NCBI GenBank assembly: GCA_958450365.1
Contig: CAUEEP010000892.1
Span: forward strand, 793,001-857,000
Source of the DNA: Mesorhabditis belari
Taxonomy: Eukaryota > Nematoda > Chromadorea > Rhabditida > Rhabditidae
Length of the DNA: 64,000 nucleotides
Reading direction: 5' to 3'
Shown here piece after piece: positions 58,004 through 64,000 of the stretch (positions are counted from its first letter, which is position 1; each line of letters opens with the position of its first letter). The position numbers and the translations under genes are program-made. The notes under the pieces are model-generated. The model searched no databases, was not told where the DNA came from, and saw nothing but the letters and a program-made list of their open reading frames with translations.

Positions 58004-61000
58004 TCAGCTGTGAACTAATCCTTTCAATTCGGCAGTTTCCGCGTCAACTTCTTTTAGCTCTGCCCATTCTTGGATTTTGACTAAAAAAAATGGATTAATC
58101 GTTCAAAAACTAATTTTGACTTACTTTCTCCAAATAATAAAAACGCCATTAAAGAAAACACATTTAAAGCGGCTCCTGTGGCAAAAACAATTGTCCATTT
58201 GTTTGGCCATTCCTTGAAAAGAGAAGTGATAAGGATAAGTGACACTTTCAGGTGAATTGATCGAGTTTTAAGCAGTGATTTAGCTACCGTAAATACTGTA
58301 ATAGTACCCCAACCCCATAATGACGGTGCGGAGTATTGCGTAACCTAGCTTTGGACGAGTTTTTTCTCGACACTGATTTATGCTACAATACGCGCTTAGG
58401 TATCAAAAAATAGCCCTGAATTTCCGTTATTTTAGCTAGTCGCGTAGTCGCCTTTTGCGACTACGCGACTGTACGAAGAGGGTGGGGTACAATTACAGTA
58501 TTTACGGTAGGTTTGACTTATAATAGCACTTTAGAAAACTAAGTTTACAACTACATATCATTTCTACCATTGTAGCTAATGCAGGCAATCAAAACTTACG
58601 AGAAACTCTAAAATCGTCACTAATTGCGTGGCACCAATCCCAGCCACCGTCAAATAGGCCATCGCGATCGAGGAAACAGTTCCAGTGTACGGTGGAGCAA
58701 TAGTCAACAATGAGGCAAAAGAGCCAGGGATTGAAGCCGAGAATGCAGAACCTAAAGTTCAGTTTATCTTTAAAATAGAATTTGCTTACCATAAAGAGTC
58801 AGAATTGGGATTACAACCCAAGAATTCTCACACGATGGAAGATAGATCATTCCGAGGAGACTTGCAGCTACCCCGAGGCAACCTGATGACAACAATTTGT
58901 TCAACACATTAAAAAAACAACTCACTGAATGTTTGGAAGACTTTTCCAAGACTGGTCGGATCAAAATAACCATTTCTCTTCAAATAGTCACTGATCAATG
59001 CAAAAAGGTTTTTTGAGATGATTTGCGAGAGGAATGGAGTGATCATAAAGACTCCGTTCTGAAATTTTACAGTTTTTCCAAGATTTAGTTATTAAATCTT
59101 TTATCTTTTGGTCTAATTCTACCTTGTGAATCGGTAGATAAAGCTCTGCTTTCAAGTACAATGGTAGATAGGTTTGAATGAGCACCGCACAGTAACCGAA
59201 CGCGAATTGGGACACATAGACAGCTTGAGTGACACGGCTGAGCAGGATTTTTCTCCACGGGAAGACTTGTTCTTTCTAAAGCTTTTGTTGTATTGTGCTA
59301 ATTGAATTCTTTACAAAATGTTGTGAGTTCTTCTTCGAGTTTGTCGATTTCTCTATGTAGAGCTGTTCACTTTCGGAGAGCCATTTGTTTTCAGAGGGTA
59401 AATCAGTGACAAAGAATTTCCAGAAGAGGAGCCAGATGAATCCGATTAAAGCTATAAATCATTGGGTTTTATAAATCATATTATATTTTTACACAATTAA
59501 GTCTGGTATGTGCTTTATGATGGGATAAAGATGGATAAAAATAATGATAGACTTCAAAGTAACAGTGACCTAAAGCAAGGTTGAGTATCTGAGAATTATT
59601 AAGTAAAAGATATCAACATTAAGATAACTTTGAATTTATTTCATTCACAGAAACTAATACATTGTATATTATAGCAATATCACAAGTTTAGAGGCTCTTA
59701 CCGAAGCTGTAGAAAATAGAAGGCCATCCAAGAGGTGAAGTGCAAAGAGCGGCCACAAAGAACGACGTAAATCCGGCTGCAACCTAGAAATGCAATATTT
59801 CTTTGGGGTTTTGCATGCTAAAGTTGATTCTGAAGAGTATTCTAGTCTAAATTCTCTATTGCCTGAACTCCTGAAGTGTAAATTGCGCCAATTGTAGCTC
59901 GCTCTTCTGGTGGAAACCATTTGGCGGCCATGCTGTTGCAGCTCGGGAAAACAAAGGTCTGAAAACCTTATTAGAAATTAATTTAACTATTGGGTTGGGG
60001 AGAATGAGTCGGCGCCGAAAATCAAAAAAATGTCAAAAACTTCTATTCGACTTCGTCAAATAATATGCGTTTGATATGAGTAGAATGGTTAACTAATTCT
60101 CTACAAAATGACATTTAAAAGAAAATTCAAACAGCGCCTCCGCTCAAGAAAAAGCCATTTTTTCACAAAAACTACAAACTGTGATCTAGAAAAAACCATT
60201 GGTGGGATCTTCCTGCAAATTTGGCAACTTAAGTAATTGAATGTGCTCTATCTTTTTTATATAAACACCAAAGAAGGTTTATGTGAAAGAAACTGTTCAA
60301 ATGATGAGTCGGACTCTTTGCCATTTTAACCAGCTGCGTTTGGAAGTTCATAAACTCCACGAAAGAAAAGCTTTGTGGAATCTCTCAAAAGTGATTTTGT
60401 AGAGAAATAGTGGATCCTTTTGATGAAATCAAACGTATGTTTAAAGAAGGCTTTATGTGTGCAAAAAGTCCCTTTAAAGTTGGGCGCCGACTCATTCTCC
60501 CCAACCAAATACTATTTGTCTATTTGGCTATTTGTCTTGTCTTTTCAAACCTGTCCAACTCCGAGCAACGCTCTCGAACACCAAAAACCCCAATATGAAC
60601 GAACAGCCAGAAATGGACCCATCGCTGTGCCGATCATACAATTCACGACAGATCCTAATTAAGTGGATTAAGTGGGTTCTTAAATGTTTATCAAACCCAT
60701 CAAAGCAAGTTTCGGTCCATAGCGATCCGCTAAGTATCCAGCAAATGTCATTGTAACAAGTTGACCATAAAATGGAGCAGAAAGGAGAATTGAAGTCATT
60801 GACGGAGACCAGAGGAGAGTTCCCTGAAAATCTCAAGAAAAGTTTAAGCTAAAAGTTATAATGATAATCTTTGATTTGATTTCAAAATATTGTTTAAAAC
60901 TCACTCCATATCCATCAATCTGTGCTGTTTTCTCATCATTGATCGGATGACAACTTGCTGAGCTTCTTGTCGGTAAACTTTCGTTGTCAAGTAGGATCGA

Positions 61001-62011
61001 TTTCGGTGCAAAAGCCGTCGCGTTGACCTAACTTTAAACAAATCTAACGTTTGAAAGGAAACAGTTAATAGTGAAAGTTCTTACCATGCAAGTGACTCCA
61101 AGACTCATATTTACTCGCATGCATACCGTCACACAAAAAGCAATCGATAGGAGGAAACTGATTCGGAGGCGGTGGGAGCTGAAGTAATTGTTGACATGAG
61201 CTTTTTGTAAAGTTTTTTTAGAAAGCTACAAGTATCACTGGTTTTGGATTGACTTTGGGTTAGTCAAAAAATTGAAAGCATAACCAAATATTCTATTGGG
61301 TTGGTGAATGGAAAACTGCGGGCCATTGTCATATGTCACAGTTTGAGCACTTTCTTCAAAAGAAACCCATTTTGGTGTCAATGGAAAAGCTGTAGAGAAT
61401 CAAAAATTAAGCTTATATCCAAATTTTCAGAACGATTCAAAAACTGGTTTTCAAGAAATGCCAAATTTACGAATTTTCACAAAACTTGCATTTTAAGCGA
61501 AACTACTAAGTGTATCTTTTTGCAAATTTGGTTATAAGCCTAATTTTAGATTCTCTACAACTTTTCTATTGACACCAAAATGGGTTTCTTTTGAAGAAAG
61601 TGCTCAAACTGGGACATCTCCAGTCCTCCATTTTTGAGTCTCGCACTTGTCTCACACACAAACCAAAATCCTACTACGAAAGAGGAATCCGCAAATTGCC
61701 TGTAAAATGGGCAGAAGTTGTCAATAATAATGGAAATTATTTGAAATGAATTGATGGTTTTATATTGAATAAATTTTAGCTCAAAGTCCCGCAGTTTTCG
61801 ATTCACCAACCCAATAGTATTGGTTGTCTAGACTTAGAATTTTCAGCTCAAATTTTACGACACGAGTCAACTGGTTTAACCGGAAAGAAATGCTAAAAAA
61901 CTGTCTAGCTTTTTCATTTGTTTTAAACTAAATGCGATTTAAGTTAAAATTTTAACTAGTAAAAAAGATTTACCGAAATGAAAATAATCCTGGATGATCA
62001 TCTTCTTTCAT
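58004..62011 (-). CDS. SLC17-family (sodium/phosphate, sialin-like) MFS transporter
   Basis: Multi-pass anion transporter of the major facilitator superfamily, SLC17 type; substrate not predictable from this. Exons: 61974-62011, 61085-61178, 60905-61027, 60697-60823, 60551-60654, 59869-59958, 59702-59783, 59315-59451, 59123-59275, 58926-59058, 58790-58882, 58600-58751, 58125-58212 and 58004-58080. They sum to 1491 bases, 496 residues, all phases agreeing, and the usual family length. Landmarks: start MKEDDHPGLFSFR, helix 1 with CMRVNMSLGVTCM, a long first loop with NXS/T sites (NATAF, NESLP), then LLWSPSMTSILL, GYLADRYGPK (the MFS loop 2-3 motif), FVFPSCNSMAAKWFPPEERA (family signature), PWRKILLS and GEIKIQEWAELKE at the C-terminus. 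Three introns carry MITEs. Confidence 0.92.
58284..58510. mobile_element. Palindromic MITE, subfamily D (227 bp), transporter intron
   Basis: Ends CTACCGTAAATACTGTAATA and TACAGTATTTACGGTAG. A shorter relative of 52131-52395, with a central palindrome TAGTCGCGTAGTCGC/GCGACTACGCGACT. Confidence 0.85.
59990..60509. mobile_element. Mariner-type MITE, subfamily B (520 bp), transporter intron 5
   Basis: Ends TTGGGTTGGGGAGAATGAGT and ACTCATTCTCCCCAACCAAA, with TA flanks. The terminal repeat runs about 28 bases, to GGCGCC. Confidence 0.9.
61296..61814. mobile_element. Mariner-derived MITE, subfamily A (519 bp), transporter intron 1
   Basis: Opposite orientation to the copies at 17177 and 47184. 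The mariner C-terminus block ([14 protein letters not shown]) reads on the plus strand near the right end. Inner palindrome as in the other copies. Confidence 0.9.
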
Positions 62012-62959
62012 TTTTAAAGTTCAATGAATAAAAAACAAAGTACAGAGTATTTGACAGCTTTTGAATTGAATTGAATTTTTTTGAGCCTAAAACAGGATCC
62101 ATTTGGGTTCAGACTTGAAAGGTGATAAGTTTTATCAGCCGAAAGAATTGGAAACGAGTGGCGAGAACAACGACTTTTTGCGTCTCTGTTTTGCATTTCT
62201 TTTGTTCTTTTTCTGGTGTGTGGGAACTATGATTTTTGCAAAGAACATTGCTGTAAATTGATTGAAGATGATAAAAATAAGCAGATGCTTGATTTAAGGC
62301 TTACATTCAATTTCGATTGGCGAAGGTTTACATTCAATTTCAATTGTTTATCGAATTACCAGCGAAAACCGTCAAAATCCGCCGACAGTGTTCCACAAAT
62401 ATTTCCCTGATTGATGAGAATCATTGAAAATTGTCGCTGCATCTTTGTACCTAAATTCTGGAAACAAAATTTGCTCAAAGTTTATAGAAATGTGCTCAAG
62501 ATTGGTATTTTGGAGAGACATTGAAACTAGAATTGTTTCAAAGGCAATTTTTCTAGGCTTAGTCAAAGTCAAGACTTGACCTAGCTTTTGGCTTGGTTAA
62601 GGTCCGGTCTGACTTCTGAAGTTTCCTAAACAGTAACACCTGGGTCCAGAGGCCATATCTGAACCTGGGATAGCTTCTGGCCGAGCATTGGTCTAGATTA
62701 GTCATACACGTCTTACAATTAGAGACTGATTCGAATAATCTTAGCTACAAGATCCCTAGCTTTGCATCTTTGCTACTTTTTACCGGTTTACATATCGCAC
62801 CCGAGAATTATCGAGATCATTGAATATCGAGATCACAATGTTGTGTTCTCTGTAGCGTTGTTTAAGGTACTAAACTAGTAAACTATATTATGCTCTACTA
62901 CAGGGTGTTCAAGAATTACGGGCACTCTAGTAGCTTCGCCTAGAGTTAACCATTCCCCA

Positions 62960-63255
62960 TAAAATCTTTTTGGTAGAATTTACTCGGAAGACCATCGAAA
63001 CAGGAAGACCATCGGAAATCGACGAGGACAAACTTGCTGATTTGGTTGAAGAAGATCCTCGACAAACGAGCCGAAATCGTTGAAACCAATTCTGGATAGT
63101 TCGTTCGGTCACGAAATCGGGTCCATAAACGTCAGTAATCTCTCGATGAGCCTGTGCGGCATTGAGTTTTCGGTTGAATGCATACAAAAACAGGTGTCGC
63201 TGGTGCTCCTCCGATTCAACTTGACACGACATTCCTGAAAAAAAGCTTTCTAACA
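62960..63255. pseudogene. Mariner transposase 5' fragment with an internal inversion
   Basis: The minus strand from about 63250 to 63075 encodes the mariner helix-turn-helix start (HQRHLFLYAFNRKLNAAQAH, VTERTIQNWFQRF). The part that should follow (GRPSEIDEDKLADLVEEDPR) is instead on the plus strand at about 62998-63066. The two halves point at each other. Confidence 0.85.
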
Positions 63256-63324
63256 ACATCAAAAAAATGATAAAACAAAAAAAAAGGGGAAAAACGAAGG
63301 AAAATCGCGAAAAGCGGCGGAAAG

Positions 63325-63372
63325 GCTATTGATCTGAGGGTCGCTGGTTCGACTTCCACCGGTGACAATATT
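63325..63372 (+). pseudogene. tRNA-like 3' half
   Basis: CTGGTTCGACTTCC looks like a T-arm and box B. No matching 5' half can be seen. Confidence 0.3.
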
Positions 63373-64000
63373 TTTCAAAAATTTTTTGCTAAGATTCTGA
63401 AAATTTGTGTCTAGGGGTTATTTTTGACGCTGATCACGAAAAACATGTTTTTAGCCTAGGTTTCTGCACGGAAAACTAACGAAAAGTGAAAACAGCCATT
63501 TTTTGGCTCTGCCGCCCTTTGCTAAAATAGCTGTAAAAACTTTCAGAAAAGAGATATCTCAAAACGGTTTTTACCAATCGATCCGTCTTGAATTCAGCTT
63601 TAGGATGAGCTATAAAACGTCAAAATTGGACAAATTTAAGGTACTCTCCCAAAAAATCCGAAAGGACTTTTCCACCAACCCAATATAAAACAATACCACT
63701 TGTTTAAATGTTTGTGACCAAATTTTGAACTTAAAGGATTACTTTAGTAATCATGAATGAAACTTGTAAATATCTAACTTATAAGTTTAGAAAACGAAGA
63801 TCTAGCTGATCTTATGGTTTCAATTTGACCATGAAAGCTTAAGCTCCCAAAAAACTTTAAGATATTATTTTCAAAATCAAAATTTTGTTGATTGTTTTTC
63901 TTAGATCCACTTCTTTCTTTTATGCTCAATAAAACTGTTTTTGCAGTTTAAAAAAACTGTTTGTGCAAAAAATAACAAAAACAATTGTTTATCTTGTAGT

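Larger units (their letters stand above)
62012..64000. other. Upstream of transporter, repeats and mariner debris
   Basis: No host gene is supported. It contains the rearranged mariner fragment (62960-63255) and a tRNA-like 3' half (63325-63372). At 63686-63700 a CCACCAACCCAATAT stretch looks like the right end of another mariner-type MITE whose left end was not found. Confidence 0.6.

Overview
This is eukaryotic DNA, almost certainly from a rhabditid nematode related to Caenorhabditis. It is AT-rich. Genes are split into short exons by many introns of about 40-60 bases with TTTCAG-type acceptors. There is an interstitial array of the nematode telomere hexamer (TTAGGC/GCCTAA). One gene is a clear orthologue of the C. 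elegans kinase sad-1. The remaining genes belong to families that are large in nematodes: a serpentine chemoreceptor, CUB proteins, a C-type lectin with a vWA-like domain, a class 3 lipase and an SLC17-type transporter. All gene models were spliced by eye. Where exon lengths sum to a multiple of three I say so.

Layout. (1) 1.6-2.8 kb: exons of an unrecognised small membrane protein, minus strand. (2) 3.5-27.1 kb: a tandem duplication of a cassette of about 10.7 kb (units 3490-14225 and 14246-27118). Each unit carries a chemoreceptor gene (plus), a small two-helix membrane protein with a PPPPAYDE N-terminus (minus) and a CUB-domain single-pass receptor (minus). Unit 2 has two extra insertions. 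(3) 26.9-28.1 kb: a long imperfect palindrome that continues outward from the end of unit 2. (4) 28.3-34.5 kb: a secreted CUB protein and a class 3 lipase, both minus. (5) 36.2-48.5 kb: sad-1, minus, 24 proposed exons, with introns full of transposon relics. (6) 48.5-53.4 kb: a long gene-poor stretch with purine-rich tracts, a MITE, a tRNA-like relic and telomere-like repeats. (7) 53.4-56.6 kb: a secreted vWA/C-type lectin gene, plus. (8) 58.0-62.0 kb: an SLC17-like transporter, minus. (9) 62-64 kb: mariner debris.

A second theme is mobile DNA. I recognise seven mariner-type MITEs, all 519-522 bp although their sequences fall into at least three subfamilies. There are also two Tc1-like remnants, several long foldback elements, two copies of a 225-265 bp MITE, four minisatellite or microsatellite arrays, and five kinds of tRNA-like relic. 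Nearly all sit in introns. One MITE lies against a transposed fragment of the CUB receptor gene inside the lectin intron, which suggests gene-fragment capture.

The genes probably do not form a pathway. CUB, C-type lectin, lipase and chemoreceptor genes are typical of fast-evolving nematode chromosome arms with environmental or immune roles. sad-1 is the conserved neuronal anchor. No bacterial, viral or CRISPR features were seen.
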